NCBI GenBank assembly: GCA_934446365.1
Contig: CAKSDZ010000001.1
Location: 496,001-560,000 of the forward strand
Direction of reading: 5' to 3'
Origin: an uncultured Eubacteriales bacterium
GTDB lineage: Bacteria; Bacillota; Clostridia; Oscillospirales; CAG-272
Length of the DNA: 64,000 nucleotides
Both the position numbers and the translations under genes were made by a program. Below the pieces are notes generated by a model, which was not told the origin of the DNA, ran no database searches, and worked only from the letters and a program-made list of their open reading frames with translations. Positions 39,780 to 48,436 of this stretch are shown piece by piece; the stretch's first letter is position 1; each line of letters begins with the position of its first letter.

Positions 39780-41275
39780 ATATAAACATCAGAATCGCTC
39801 AGCTGACGGAATACGCCGTCAAAAACGGCCTCATCGGCGAAGAAGACCGTATTTTCGCGCACAACCGTCTCATCGAAGCGCTCGAACTTTCCGCTTATGA
39901 GGAGATCGAAGCTGCACAGGATGCCCCGCTTGAAGAAATCCTCGCGGATATCCTCGATTTTGCCAATGAAAACGGTCTGCTCTCCGACAACAGCGTCACG
40001 GTCCGCGATCTTTTCGACACCAAAATCATGGGACTGCTCACCCCGTTTCCCTCTGAGGTGATCCGGCGCTTCCGAGAGGTCTACCGGATTTCGCCGGAAG
40101 CTGCCACCGACTGGTACTATGCGTTTTCCCGCGCTACCGACTATATCCGCACCTATCGGATAAAGAAGGATCTGAAATGGACGGTCCCCTCCGTTTACGG
40201 GGACATCGACATCACCGTCAACCTTTCCAAGCCCGAAAAGGATCCGAAGGCAATCGCTGCGGCAAAGTCCGTGCCGCAGAGCGGCTATCCGAAATGTGCG
40301 CTGTGCGCCGAAACCGAGGGCTATGCCGGAAATCTGCATGCCGCCGCCCGTCAAAATCACCGCATCATTCCCCTGACGCTCGCAGGCGAAAAATGGTACT
40401 TCCAATATTCGCCGTACGTTTACTACAACGAACACTGCATCGTGCTTTCCTCCGAGCATTCTCCCATGAAAATCGACCGCGGCACCTTTGTGAGACTGCT
40501 TGACTTCGTGGAGCAGTTCCCGCATTATTTCATCGGCTCAAACGCAGACCTGCCGATCGTCGGCGGCTCCATTCTCACGCACAATCACTTTCAGGGCGGA
40601 CGCTATACATTCGCCATGGAAAAGGCGACGGCAGAATTTGAAATCGCCTTTGCGGGATTCGAGGACATCAATGCCTGTGTCGTCAAATGGCCGCTGACCG
40701 TCATTCGGATAAACGGAGAAAGCAAAGAGCGCCTCATCGCACTTGCGGATAAAATCCTCCGTGCATGGAGGCTCTATACCGACGCCGACGCATTTATTTT
40801 CGCGCAAACCGACGGAGAGCCGCACAATACCATAACGCCGATCGCCAGACGCAGAAACGGGAATTATGAGCTTGATCTCGTCCTGCGCAACAACATCACG
40901 ACGGCGGAGCATCCGCTTGGCGTTTTTCATCCGCACACGGAGCTGCACAACATCAAAAAGGAAAACATCGGTCTTATCGAGGTCATGGGACTCGCGGTTC
41001 TTCCCTCCCGCTTAAAATCGGAAATGGCGGCGCTCGAAAAAGCGATTCTCACAGGCGCCGATATCACGGCGGACGAAACCGTCGCCAAGCATGCGGCATG
41101 GCTGGAAGCTTTCCGGAATCGCTACGAATTTACACCGGAAAACACACAGGAAATCCTGCACCGCGAAATCGGAAAGACCTTCGTGCGCGTGCTGGAAGAT
41201 GCCGGTGTGTACAAATGCACAAAGGAAGGCCGCGGGGCACTCCGCCGTTTTCTCTCCTTTGTCAATCGGCAATAA
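39776..41275 (+). CDS. galT: UDP-glucose-hexose-1-phosphate uridylyltransferase, type 2
   Basis: 499 residues, the length of type 2 GalT found in Firmicutes. The nucleotidylated histidine is in SILTHNHFQGGRY near residue 270; KCALCAETEGYAGN and LGVFHPHTELHNIKKENIG are also family segments. It transfers UMP from UDP-glucose to galactose-1-phosphate in the Leloir pathway. It lacks galK or galE neighbours and lies between two rRNA methyltransferase genes. ATGA overlap with the upstream gene and a good GGAGG give the start; the open frame before it belongs to another gene's shadow. Confidence 0.94.
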   Translation: MNINIRIAQLTEYAVKNGLIGEEDRIFAHNRLIEALELSAYEEIEAAQDAPLEEILADILDFANENGLLSDNSVTVRDLFDTKIMGLLTPFPSEVIRRFREVYRISPEAATDWYYAFSRATDYIRTYRIKKDLKWTVPSVYGDIDITVNLSKPEKDPKAIAAAKSVPQSGYPKCALCAETEGYAGNLHAAARQNHRIIPLTLAGEKWYFQYSPYVYYNEHCIVLSSEHSPMKIDRGTFVRLLDFVEQFPHYFIGSNADLPIVGGSILTHNHFQGGRYTFAMEKATAEFEIAFAGFEDINACVVKWPLTVIRINGESKERLIALADKILRAWRLYTDADAFIFAQTDGEPHNTITPIARRRNGNYELDLVLRNNITTAEHPLGVFHPHTELHNIKKENIGLIEVMGLAVLPSRLKSEMAALEKAILTGADITADETVAKHAAWLEAFRNRYEFTPENTQEILHREIGKTFVRVLEDAGVYKCTKEGRGALRRFLSFVNRQ

Positions 41276-41293
41276 GCTCATGAGGATATAAGA

Positions 41294-42520
41294 ATGAAAA
41301 CAGAACGAACATTCCCGAAATTCACAGTTTCAAAAAAGGCGGAAGCGTCCCTGCGCGCCGGCCATCCGTGGATTTACGATACCGAAATCACGAACATATC
41401 CGGAGAGACACCGAACGGCTGTCTTGCGGACGCCGTATCCGCCAAGGGGACCTATCTCGGCACCGGTCTTTACAGCGAAAAGAGCAAAATCCGGCTCCGT
41501 ATTCTCGCGGCCAACGCCAACGAAGCCTTTGGAGAAGCATTCTTCGAGCGCCGCCTGCGCTACGCCGTCGAATACCGAAAAACGGTTATGGGCGACGATT
41601 TTTCCTGCTGCCGGCTCATTTTCGGCGAAGCGGACGGACTGCCCGGCCTTACAGTAGACCGTTTTTCAAACATTCTTGTTGCACAGGTGCTCTCCTACGG
41701 AATTGACATTCGGAAAAACATGATTTTTTCTCTGTTATGGAAAATTATGCGAGAGCTTGGAGAAAAAATCGACGGCATTTATGAACGCAACGACGCGGCA
41801 ATCCGCGCGCTCGAAGGGCTTCCGGAATACAAGGGGTGGGCAGAGGTCTGCGGCGATGCTCACCCGCAGTCCACGCAGACGGAAATCACGGAAAACGGCA
41901 TTCGCTACACCGTCGATTTTGAAAACGGACAAAAAACGGGATTTTTCCTCGATCAGAAATACAATCGTCGAGAAATCGCGCGGCTTTCCCGCGGCAAAAC
42001 GCTGCTCGACTGCTTTACGCATACGGGTTCGTTCGCGCTGAATGCCGCCATAGGCGGCGCCAAGGTCACCGCCGTCGATATTTCGGAAACCGCACTCGAC
42101 ATGGCAAGGCACAATGCCGCGCAAAACGGGCTTTCCGACAAAATCGAGTTTATCCGCGCGGATGTATTCGATTATCTGCGCCAGCTCCACGAAAAACGGG
42201 AAAAGCCGCACGATTTTATCCTTCTCGATCCGCCCGCCTTCACCAAAAGCCGCAAAACCGTCGGCAACGCGGCAAACGGCTATCGCGAGATCAATTCGCT
42301 CGCCATGCGGATCCTGCCGCGCGGCGGTTATCTTGCCACCTGCTCCTGCTCGCATTTCATGCGGGACGACCTGTTCCGGAAAATGCTCACGGAATGTGCC
42401 CGCGATGTCGGCGTAAGGCTGCGCCAAATCGAAGCAAGGGCGCAGGCGCCGGACCATCCGGTCCTATGGGGCGTGCCGGAAACGGAATACCTGAAATTTT
42501 ATATCTTTCAAATCGAATAA
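41294..42520 (+). CDS. PUA-domain class I rRNA cytosine/guanine methyltransferase (RlmI/YwbD family)
   Basis: 408 residues. The PUA-like start has AGHPWIYDTEITNISGE, then an EEHE-type linker, then the methyltransferase with TGFFLDQKYNRREIARL, LLDCFTHTGSFALNAAIGGA (motif I) and FILLDPPAFTKSR. The C-terminal CSCSHFMRDDLF carries the cysteines of the m5C-type RlmI group, which methylates 23S rRNA. Third gene of the operon, 18 bases after galT; strong terminator beyond. Confidence 0.92.
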   Translation: MKTERTFPKFTVSKKAEASLRAGHPWIYDTEITNISGETPNGCLADAVSAKGTYLGTGLYSEKSKIRLRILAANANEAFGEAFFERRLRYAVEYRKTVMGDDFSCCRLIFGEADGLPGLTVDRFSNILVAQVLSYGIDIRKNMIFSLLWKIMRELGEKIDGIYERNDAAIRALEGLPEYKGWAEVCGDAHPQSTQTEITENGIRYTVDFENGQKTGFFLDQKYNRREIARLSRGKTLLDCFTHTGSFALNAAIGGAKVTAVDISETALDMARHNAAQNGLSDKIEFIRADVFDYLRQLHEKREKPHDFILLDPPAFTKSRKTVGNAANGYREINSLAMRILPRGGYLATCSCSHFMRDDLFRKMLTECARDVGVRLRQIEARAQAPDHPVLWGVPETEYLKFYIFQIE

Positions 42521-42522
42521 AA

Positions 42523-42560
42523 AACTTGCCGGAAAAGGATTCCTTTTCCGGCGAGTTTTT
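42523..42560 (+). terminator. Intrinsic terminator
   Basis: GCCGGAAAAGGA and TCCTTTTCCGGC form the main stem, extended by ACT/AGT with one mismatch, and followed by TTTTTT. Confidence 0.92.
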
Positions 42561-42586
42561 TCTGTTTCAAAATTCATTTTTTGCGT

Positions 42587-43594
42587 TTAGTTCCGGTTGA
42601 CCCATGCACATCGTCCGCATCGCTCGGACATCTCCCAAGAGCAGTTTACGGCGTGGCGCAGCCGGTGATACGGCTCACTTTGCCACATCTCCAAAAAGCC
42701 GCTCCCGGAAAGGTTTCCGACACGCGCACCGCCGTTGCAGCAAAGATAAACGTCGCCCGCATAGTCAATGGCGGCGCTCACAAGGGGCGCATGGCACACG
42801 GTATTTACAATATACTGTGAGGCAGGACGGTACTTGCCGTCGGCAAAAACATAATCGCCGACTTTCGTGGGATACACGTCAAGAAACATACGGCGCTCAC
42901 AGGCAAACCGATAAGCCGTTTCCAATTCATGGCACAAGGCTTCGTTCTGCTCAGGGACACAGAACGAGGGCGCGGTGACAATTCCGCAGCCGACACGTCT
43001 TATGCCAAGTGAAAAAGCAAGCCGAAAAATCTCCGCGACCTGACGTTCGTTATCCTTTTGCACGGAAATATAAAAAGAAGGCGAGCGGTGCGCCGGAAAA
43101 TCCTCATAGAACCTCACCGCCGTCTCCGCATTTCGCATGACGCGCTCAAAATCGGCTCCCCTGCGAATCGATTCAAATGTGGATTTGTCCGCACCGTCCA
43201 CGGAAATGATGAGTTCTACCTTTTCCTCCGCGAAAAACTCGATGAAATCCGGCTCCAAAAGCATGCCGTTCGTGGAAAGCTCCACATGGCAATCCGCTCT
43301 TTTCTTTAGGTTCACATAGCGCACTCTCTCACGCAGATCGTTTAGCAAAAGCGGCTCACCCCAGTTAAACAAAGAGTAGCTTCTGACATACGGCGCCGTC
43401 TCATCGACGATTCTGCAAAACAGCTCCATCGGCATCGTCCTGCCGCATACCGAGCTTTTGTCCCGGCACATTTTACACCACAGATTGCAGTCCTGCGTGA
43501 CATCCAAATACAGCTTCTGCGGGCAAAGCATATTGTCGCTGCAATCCGCCGCCATTTGAAGCAGCTCATAGCTGTTATTCATAAAATATTTCAT
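42587..43594 (-). CDS. Radical SAM enzyme with SPASM domain
   Basis: 335 residues from the ATG at 43594, which has GGAGGTAAAG before it. LYLDVTQDCNLWCKMCRDK carries the CxxxCxxC radical SAM cluster near residue 33. The C-terminal SPASM/twitch region holds further cysteines (VNTVCHAPLVSAA, DYAGDVYLCCNGGARVGNLS, ERCGRCAW) for auxiliary 4Fe-4S clusters. GNL-x-FLEMWQSE is the usual SPASM ending. Members modify peptides (RiPPs, sulfatase sites) or small metabolites. No peptide precursor, transporter or sulfatase gene adjoins, so the substrate is unknown. Confidence 0.88.
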   Translation of the reverse strand: MKYFMNNSYELLQMAADCSDNMLCPQKLYLDVTQDCNLWCKMCRDKSSVCGRTMPMELFCRIVDETAPYVRSYSLFNWGEPLLLNDLRERVRYVNLKKRADCHVELSTNGMLLEPDFIEFFAEEKVELIISVDGADKSTFESIRRGADFERVMRNAETAVRFYEDFPAHRSPSFYISVQKDNERQVAEIFRLAFSLGIRRVGCGIVTAPSFCVPEQNEALCHELETAYRFACERRMFLDVYPTKVGDYVFADGKYRPASQYIVNTVCHAPLVSAAIDYAGDVYLCCNGGARVGNLSGSGFLEMWQSEPYHRLRHAVNCSWEMSERCGRCAWVNRN

Positions 43595-43657
43595 AACTTT
43601 ACCTCCGATATTCCCTATCATCTTATCAGCAAAGTCATGTCCGGATATATTTTTTTG

Positions 43658-43693
43658 CTTCATACAAGAATCCGGATTAGACTTTGTATGAAG
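43658..43693. repeat. Perfect 10-base inverted repeat upstream of the radical SAM gene
   Basis: CTTCATACAA (43658-43667) and TTGTATGAAG (43684-43693) enclose a spacer that itself contains the palindrome AATCCGGATT. It lies 64 bases before the start codon: candidate operator or leader hairpin. Confidence 0.5.
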
Positions 43694-43760
43694 CTATGGC
43701 ATTTACCGCCGGCAATACGATCAATTTCAATTTTCCCCCTTTCATAGTGATTTCTCTTTG

Positions 43761-44096
43761 TTATATTCCAAAATGAATCACATATTTTCCCTCGTCTCGT
43801 GCTCTTTCAAAAAGCCCGATGAGCGGACGGCAGCGTTCGCCGCCATACCCATGAAGCACCGATAAAAAAGCCTCCGCGGCCTCTGGCGGAATCAGCGTAA
43901 TTCCGCACCAAGCAAGTCCCATCCCGGGTTTTTGCCGCGTATGATAAAAACACGGGATTTTCTGAAATTCCATCATCAGCGGCTCGATGTCATCATCGTC
44001 GATTTCAACACAATGATATTTTTCAGGCTCATATTTATCATACCGCGCATGGAGTCTCGGAGGCTTTTCCATAAGTCCGAATTCATGCTTCGGCAT
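43761..44096 (-). CDS. Hypothetical 111-residue protein coupled to the his operon
   Basis: Starts MPKHEFGLMEKPPRLHARYD with AGGAG upstream and overlaps the end of the histidinol-phosphatase gene by 14 bases, so it is translated with the operon. Visible features: an acidic patch IEIDDDDIEP-like stretch (VEIDDDDIEPLMMEF), YHTRQKPGMGLAWCGITLI, and a tail GKYVIHFGI. No membrane or signal segment. I do not recognise a family. Its place at the end of ten his genes hints at, but does not prove, a metabolic link. Confidence 0.7.
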   Translation of the reverse strand: MPKHEFGLMEKPPRLHARYDKYEPEKYHCVEIDDDDIEPLMMEFQKIPCFYHTRQKPGMGLAWCGITLIPPEAAEAFLSVLHGYGGERCRPLIGLFERARDEGKYVIHFGI

Positions 44097-44925
44097 CGTC
44101 TTTCTCCTCTTCCCACGCAATATCGCGCACACGCCGTAGAAGCGGCAGTCCCGCACGCGCGGCCGCATCTGCCGCCGTATCAAAGCCAAAGCCGAGGGTA
44201 TCGGCGCGATGGCTGTCGCTCGACAGCACGGCGCATCCGCCATGCTCCGCCAAATATGAGAGAATATCTCCCGCCGGATACGGCGCCGCGCGGTACCCGC
44301 GCGACATCGCGCCGGTATTCAGCTCGAACGGAATACCAAGCCGAAGAAGCGCCGCTGCGGCGGACTGCCATGCCGCGATATACCGCGGATGCCGCGTATC
44401 AAAAAAGATGTCTCCCGCGTTGAATTTCGTGATGAGGTCAAAATGCCCGATGATATCGGCGCCGGTACGGCGCACGACATCGCGCTCCAAGGCATAGTAA
44501 TCCTCCGCAAAAGCGTAATAGTCGCCATCGTAATGCTTTTCCGCCGCCTCAGAAAGCAGCGTCCCTGTCTCATCGACGGGAAGATAGCAGCCATCCTTTT
44601 TCACATAGTGAACGGAGCCGATGACAAAATCATAGCCGTCCGTCGGGGATTCCGAAAAATAATCCTGCTCCACACCGCAGTAAATGCGGATTTTATCACG
44701 GTATTTCTCTTTCAGACGGGCAATTTCCGTGCGGTATAGAGCGGCACCGTCTTCCGTCATACACCAATCCGCCTCAAACGGCATCGGTGCATGTCCGGAA
44801 AAGCCGAGGACGGAAAAGCCCTTCCCGATTGCGGAGAGCACGACATCCTCCGCTGTACTCTTCCCGTCGCAGAAAGTCGTGTGAACATGCAGATCCGCCG
44901 GCTGCGGAAGCTTCGGCAGGCTCAT
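44083..44925 (-). CDS. hisJ: PHP-family histidinol-phosphatase
   Basis: 280 residues. PHP motif 1 is DLHVHTTFCDGKS at residue 11 (HxH metal ligands). Others follow: FSGHAPMPF, IYCGVEQDYF, YDFVIGSVHYVK and the late VLSSDSHRAD. The PHP fold with three metals dephosphorylates histidinol phosphate, the step before HisD; Firmicutes use this form instead of the HAD-type HisB fusion. Its ATG overlaps the hisIE stop by four bases. The family also contains other phosphatases, but the operon makes this role very likely. Confidence 0.9.
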   Translation of the reverse strand: MSLPKLPQPADLHVHTTFCDGKSTAEDVVLSAIGKGFSVLGFSGHAPMPFEADWCMTEDGAALYRTEIARLKEKYRDKIRIYCGVEQDYFSESPTDGYDFVIGSVHYVKKDGCYLPVDETGTLLSEAAEKHYDGDYYAFAEDYYALERDVVRRTGADIIGHFDLITKFNAGDIFFDTRHPRYIAAWQSAAAALLRLGIPFELNTGAMSRGYRAAPYPAGDILSYLAEHGGCAVLSSDSHRADTLGFGFDTAADAAARAGLPLLRRVRDIAWEEEKDDAEA

Positions 44926-45572
44926 TTTGTCATTTTCTCCTGCTTTACTTTGTGATCGATGACATGGCGGGAGGCAAGCTCGCGCTCAATATCTTCAAGA
45001 GAAATTCCCATCTCGATCATCAGCACCATCACATGATAGGCGAGGTCGGCAATTTCGTAGATCGTCTCCTTTTTGTCCGCCGCCTTACCCGCAATGATAA
45101 CCTCCGTGGATTCCTCCCCGACTTTTTTGAGAATCTTATCGATCCCTTTTTCAAAAAGATAGGTGGTATAAGAGCCATCCTGACGATGCAGTTTGCGGTC
45201 TGCGATAAGCTCCATCAGCGAATTCAGGGAAAATTCATGACGCTCCTCGCTCTCAAACACCGGCTCCCCAAAACAGGAATCCGCGCCGGTATGGCACGCC
45301 GGTCCGTCCTTTTCCACGAGCACGACTAGTGCGTCGCGGTCGCAGTCCGCGGTGATGCTCACGATATGCTGATAATTGCCGCTCGTCTCCCCCTTTGTCC
45401 AAAGCTCGCCGCGGGAACGGCTCCAAAAGCAGGTAAGTCCCTTTTCCATCGAAAGCGCAAGGCTCTCGCGATTCATATAAGCGAGTGTGAGCACCTTTTT
45501 GCTGTATGCATCGACAACAATCGCGGGAATCAGCCCCTTTTCATCGAAATTTAATTCCTTTATATCAAGCAT
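44922..45572 (-). CDS. hisIE: Bifunctional phosphoribosyl-AMP cyclohydrolase / phosphoribosyl-ATP pyrophosphatase
   Basis: 216 residues. The HisI half has TLAYMNRESLALSMEKG, CFWSRSRGELWTKGETSGN and DCDRDALVVLVEKDGPACHT with its Zn/Mg ligands. The HisE half, from about residue 115, has SYTTYLFEKGIDKILKKVGE and the EExxE-like helices of the MazG-type pyrophosphatase. It carries out steps 2 and 3 of histidine synthesis. 44 bases separate it from hisF; AGGAG lies before the ATG. Confidence 0.95.
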   Translation of the reverse strand: MLDIKELNFDEKGLIPAIVVDAYSKKVLTLAYMNRESLALSMEKGLTCFWSRSRGELWTKGETSGNYQHIVSITADCDRDALVVLVEKDGPACHTGADSCFGEPVFESEERHEFSLNSLMELIADRKLHRQDGSYTTYLFEKGIDKILKKVGEESTEVIIAGKAADKKETIYEIADLAYHVMVLMIEMGISLEDIERELASRHVIDHKVKQEKMTK

Positions 45573-45616
45573 GTTTATTCTCCTCCGGCGGCACAGCCGC
45601 GCTATTATAGAAATTT

Positions 45617-46378
45617 TTAAATCCGTCTTACGTTGATGCCCTGTTTTTCCAAAGCGAACTTCAACTCGCCGATCCCGACCTCACCGAAGTGGAAGATCGA
45701 CGCGGCAAGTCCGGCGTCCACACGCGGAAGCGTCTTGAACAGCGTCACGAAATCCGCAACGCATCCGGCGCCGCCCGATGCGATTACCGGAACCTCCACG
45801 GCATCGGATACCGCTTTCAGCATTTCCAAATCGAAGCCGTTCTTGACGCCGTCGGTATCAATGGAATTGAGCACAACCTCGCCGGCGCCCCGCTCCACAC
45901 ATTCGCGGATCCAAGAAACCGCTTCGAGACCCGTATTCACTCTGCCGCCCTTGGCAAAAACGCGGAACACGCCGTCCACGCGCTTTACATCGGCGGAAAT
46001 CACCACGCACTGACTGCCGTATTTTTTGGCAGCCTCGTCGATAAGCGAGGGAGAAGCAATCGCGCCGGAATTGACGCTGACCTTATCCGCGCCGCATTTT
46101 AAGACGCGGTCGAAATCCTCTACCGAGCGAATGCCGCCGCCGACCGTGAGCGGAATGAACACCTGACGCGCCACCTCACAGAGAATATCCGTGAAAAGAG
46201 CACGCCCCTCGGCGGAGGCGGTGATATCGTAAAACACCAGCTCGTCCGCACCGCATTCACTGTAAAATTTCGCAAGCTTCACAGGAGAGGTCACATCCGC
46301 AAGACCCGAAAAGTTCACGCCCTTGACGACGCGCCCGTCCTTGACATCCAGACAAGGAATAATGCGTTTGGTAATCAT
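45617..46378 (-). CDS. hisF: Imidazole glycerol phosphate synthase, cyclase subunit
   Basis: 253 residues, a (beta/alpha)8 barrel. KRIIPCLDVKDGRVVKGVNF carries the first catalytic Asp (residue 11), and VVISADVKRVDG the second (near 130). PLTVGGGIRSVEDFD and VPVIASGGAGCVADF bind phosphate. It forms the cyclase with HisH, making IGP and AICAR. Its ATG overlaps the hisA stop by four bases. Confidence 0.97.
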   Translation of the reverse strand: MITKRIIPCLDVKDGRVVKGVNFSGLADVTSPVKLAKFYSECGADELVFYDITASAEGRALFTDILCEVARQVFIPLTVGGGIRSVEDFDRVLKCGADKVSVNSGAIASPSLIDEAAKKYGSQCVVISADVKRVDGVFRVFAKGGRVNTGLEAVSWIRECVERGAGEVVLNSIDTDGVKNGFDLEMLKAVSDAVEVPVIASGGAGCVADFVTLFKTLPRVDAGLAASIFHFGEVGIGELKFALEKQGINVRRI

Positions 46379-47091
46379 TTTGCCGCCTCCAATGCTTCCG
46401 CAAGATCGATCGCTCCGATATAATACGCTTTGCCGATGATTGCGCCGTACAGCCCGAGACTCGCGAGCGCTCTCACATCGCCGATCGACGAAACGCCGCC
46501 CGACGCGATGATATCAAGCGCGGGATACTGTTCCGCAAGCTCGCGGTAAAGCGAGAGATTGCTCCCTTTCATCGCACCGTCGCGTGAAATATCCGTACAA
46601 ATGACCGTCCCGACACCGAGCCGTATCATGTTTTCACAAAACTGCGCATATGGAATCTCGGAGCGCTCCGTCCAGCCGCGGATGGCGACAAAGCCATCCT
46701 TGATATCGACGCCGACCGCGATATGTTCCCCATAAGTCTCCACCATCGAACGGAGGAATGCTTCGTCGGTGACCGCCGCCGTCCCGAGAATCACACGCGA
46801 CACACCGGCGGAAAGATAGGCCTCCACAGTCTCCGGCGTGCGGATACCGCCGCCGACCTCGGTAAACAGCCCTGTTTTCCCGACAATGGAATGAATCACG
46901 CCGAGATTCGGCGTTTTGCCCGTGCGCGCGCCCTCCAAATCGACCAAATGCAGAAAACGGGCGCCGGACGCCTTCATCCTCTCGGCAACGGCTACGGGAT
47001 CGGTGTCATACACCGTCATTTCATCATAATTGCCCTTATATAAGCGCACGGCGTTTCCGCCGTAAAGATCGATTGCGGGAAAAAGATTCAT
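46375..47091 (-). CDS. hisA: ProFAR isomerase HisA
   Basis: 238 residues, a TIM barrel paralogous to HisF. FPAIDLYGGNAVRLYKG holds the catalytic Asp8, VGVDIKDGFVAIRGW the second Asp region, and FTEVGGGIRTPE and IIASGGVSSIGDVRAL the phosphate loops. It performs the Amadori rearrangement in step 4. A gap of 71 bases separates it from hisH upstream. Nothing unusual. Confidence 0.96.
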   Translation of the reverse strand: MNLFPAIDLYGGNAVRLYKGNYDEMTVYDTDPVAVAERMKASGARFLHLVDLEGARTGKTPNLGVIHSIVGKTGLFTEVGGGIRTPETVEAYLSAGVSRVILGTAAVTDEAFLRSMVETYGEHIAVGVDIKDGFVAIRGWTERSEIPYAQFCENMIRLGVGTVICTDISRDGAMKGSNLSLYRELAEQYPALDIIASGGVSSIGDVRALASLGLYGAIIGKAYYIGAIDLAEALEAAK

Positions 47092-47162
47092 AAAGCCTCC
47101 ACGCCGCCAAAAACGCGGCTGTTTTTATTTTTTTATCGTGCATGTTGCCTTGCCGCAGCAGC

Positions 47163-47777
47163 TCAAAGCTCACAGAACGCGCGCAGGATCGACAGGCCGA
47201 CGTTGCCGCTTTTTTCGGGATGAAACTGACATCCCAGTATATTGTCCTTTGCCACGGCCGCGGTCAGCGGTACGCCGTATTCCGCCGTTGCAATTACGTT
47301 CTCCTCACATTCCGCAGCATAATAGGAATGGACGAAATACACACAGTCTCCCCTTTCGGTATACCGGAACAGCGGATGTCTGGTTTCCCCCTCAAAATGG
47401 AGCGCATTCCAGCCGATATGCGGAATTTTAAGCCCCGCCGGAATCACGTCCGCGATCGGACGCACGGTGCCGGGAATCAGCGAAAGTCCCTCATATTCCC
47501 CAAATTCATAGCTTTTCTCAAAGAGGAGCTGCATACCAAGGCAGATGCCGAGCAGCGGCTTTCCCTTTTCGGCCTCCGATTTCACGACCTTATCCAGACC
47601 GCCCGCCCGAAGCTTTTCCGCGGCGTCCGCAAAGGCGCCCACTCCCGGCAGCACGATTTTATCCGCCGCGCGCAGAACGTCCGCGTCTCCCGTGACGACA
47701 GTCTGCGCTCCGACCGCGGCAAGTGAGGAGGAAAGCGAAAACAGATTTCCCACCCCGTAATCAACGACAGCTATCAT
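47163..47777 (-). CDS. hisH: Imidazole glycerol phosphate synthase, glutaminase subunit
   Basis: 204 residues, a class I glutamine amidotransferase. IAVVDYGVGNLFSLSSSL is the start, PLLGICLGMQLLFEKS holds the nucleophile Cys (near 82), and ILGCQFHPEKSG the His and Glu. It feeds ammonia to HisF. A longer frame begins MTAAPAAKG, but AAGGGAG before the ATG at 47777 and the family N-terminus choose this start. Follows hisB by 36 bases. Confidence 0.96.
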   Translation of the reverse strand: MIAVVDYGVGNLFSLSSSLAAVGAQTVVTGDADVLRAADKIVLPGVGAFADAAEKLRAGGLDKVVKSEAEKGKPLLGICLGMQLLFEKSYEFGEYEGLSLIPGTVRPIADVIPAGLKIPHIGWNALHFEGETRHPLFRYTERGDCVYFVHSYYAAECEENVIATAEYGVPLTAAVAKDNILGCQFHPEKSGNVGLSILRAFCEL

Positions 47778-47813
47778 AAATACTCCCTTCGCCGCAGGCG
47801 CGGCCGTCAAATT

Positions 47814-48404
47814 TTAAACGAGAAGTCCTTTGGTCGACGGGATTTCTCCCACCGCATCGGGATCGAGCCTCACCGCCGTGCGCAGCGTGCGCGCCGTGCT
47901 TTTGAAGGCGCCCTCGATGATATGATGCGAATTTTTTCCCGCAAGCTCCCTTATATGCAGCGTGATATTCGCATGGCGTACAAACGCCTCAAAAAATTCC
48001 TCCGCAAGTTCCGTATCAAAGGTGCCGACCTTTTCCGTCGGAAGCTTCATTTTATATACTAGCTTCCCTCTGCCGGAGATATCGGCGGCGGTGAGAATCA
48101 GCGCCTCATCCATCGGCAGAATGCAATGGCCGTAGCGGGTGATGCCTCGCATATCGCCGAGCGCCTGCCGAAAGCCGTCGCCGAGGCAGATTCCGATGTC
48201 CTCCGTCGTGTGGTGATAGTCCACATCGGTATCGCCCTTGCAGCGGACAAAAAGATCGAATCTGCCGTGCTTAGCAAACAGCGTCAGCATATGGTTCAGA
48301 AAGCCGCAGCCCGTATCGATATCGGATATGCCTGTGCCGTCGATACAAAGCCGCAGCGTGATATCCGTTTCCGCCGTTTTGCGGATAATTTCACTTTTTC
48401 TCAT
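47814..48404 (-). CDS. hisB: Imidazoleglycerol-phosphate dehydratase
   Basis: 196 residues, the monofunctional dehydratase. Mn-binding histidine motifs DYHHTTEDIGICLGDG near residue 68 and NSHHIIEGAFKSTART near 165 are intact, with FLNHMLTLFAKHGRFDL earlier. It catalyses step 6; the phosphatase half of the enterobacterial HisB is replaced by the PHP enzyme at the operon end. 32 bases after hisC. Confidence 0.96.
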   Translation of the reverse strand: MRKSEIIRKTAETDITLRLCIDGTGISDIDTGCGFLNHMLTLFAKHGRFDLFVRCKGDTDVDYHHTTEDIGICLGDGFRQALGDMRGITRYGHCILPMDEALILTAADISGRGKLVYKMKLPTEKVGTFDTELAEEFFEAFVRHANITLHIRELAGKNSHHIIEGAFKSTARTLRTAVRLDPDAVGEIPSTKGLLV

Positions 48405-48436
48405 ACGATTTCCTTTCCTATATGGATATAAGCCGA

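Noticed and set aside
43595..43663. A 23-codon N-terminal extension of the radical SAM protein, considered as part of the protein or as a precursor peptide
   Set aside because: GGAGGTAAAG just before 43594 gives a better start, the extension has no ribosome site, and it lacks a stop and a precursor-like core.
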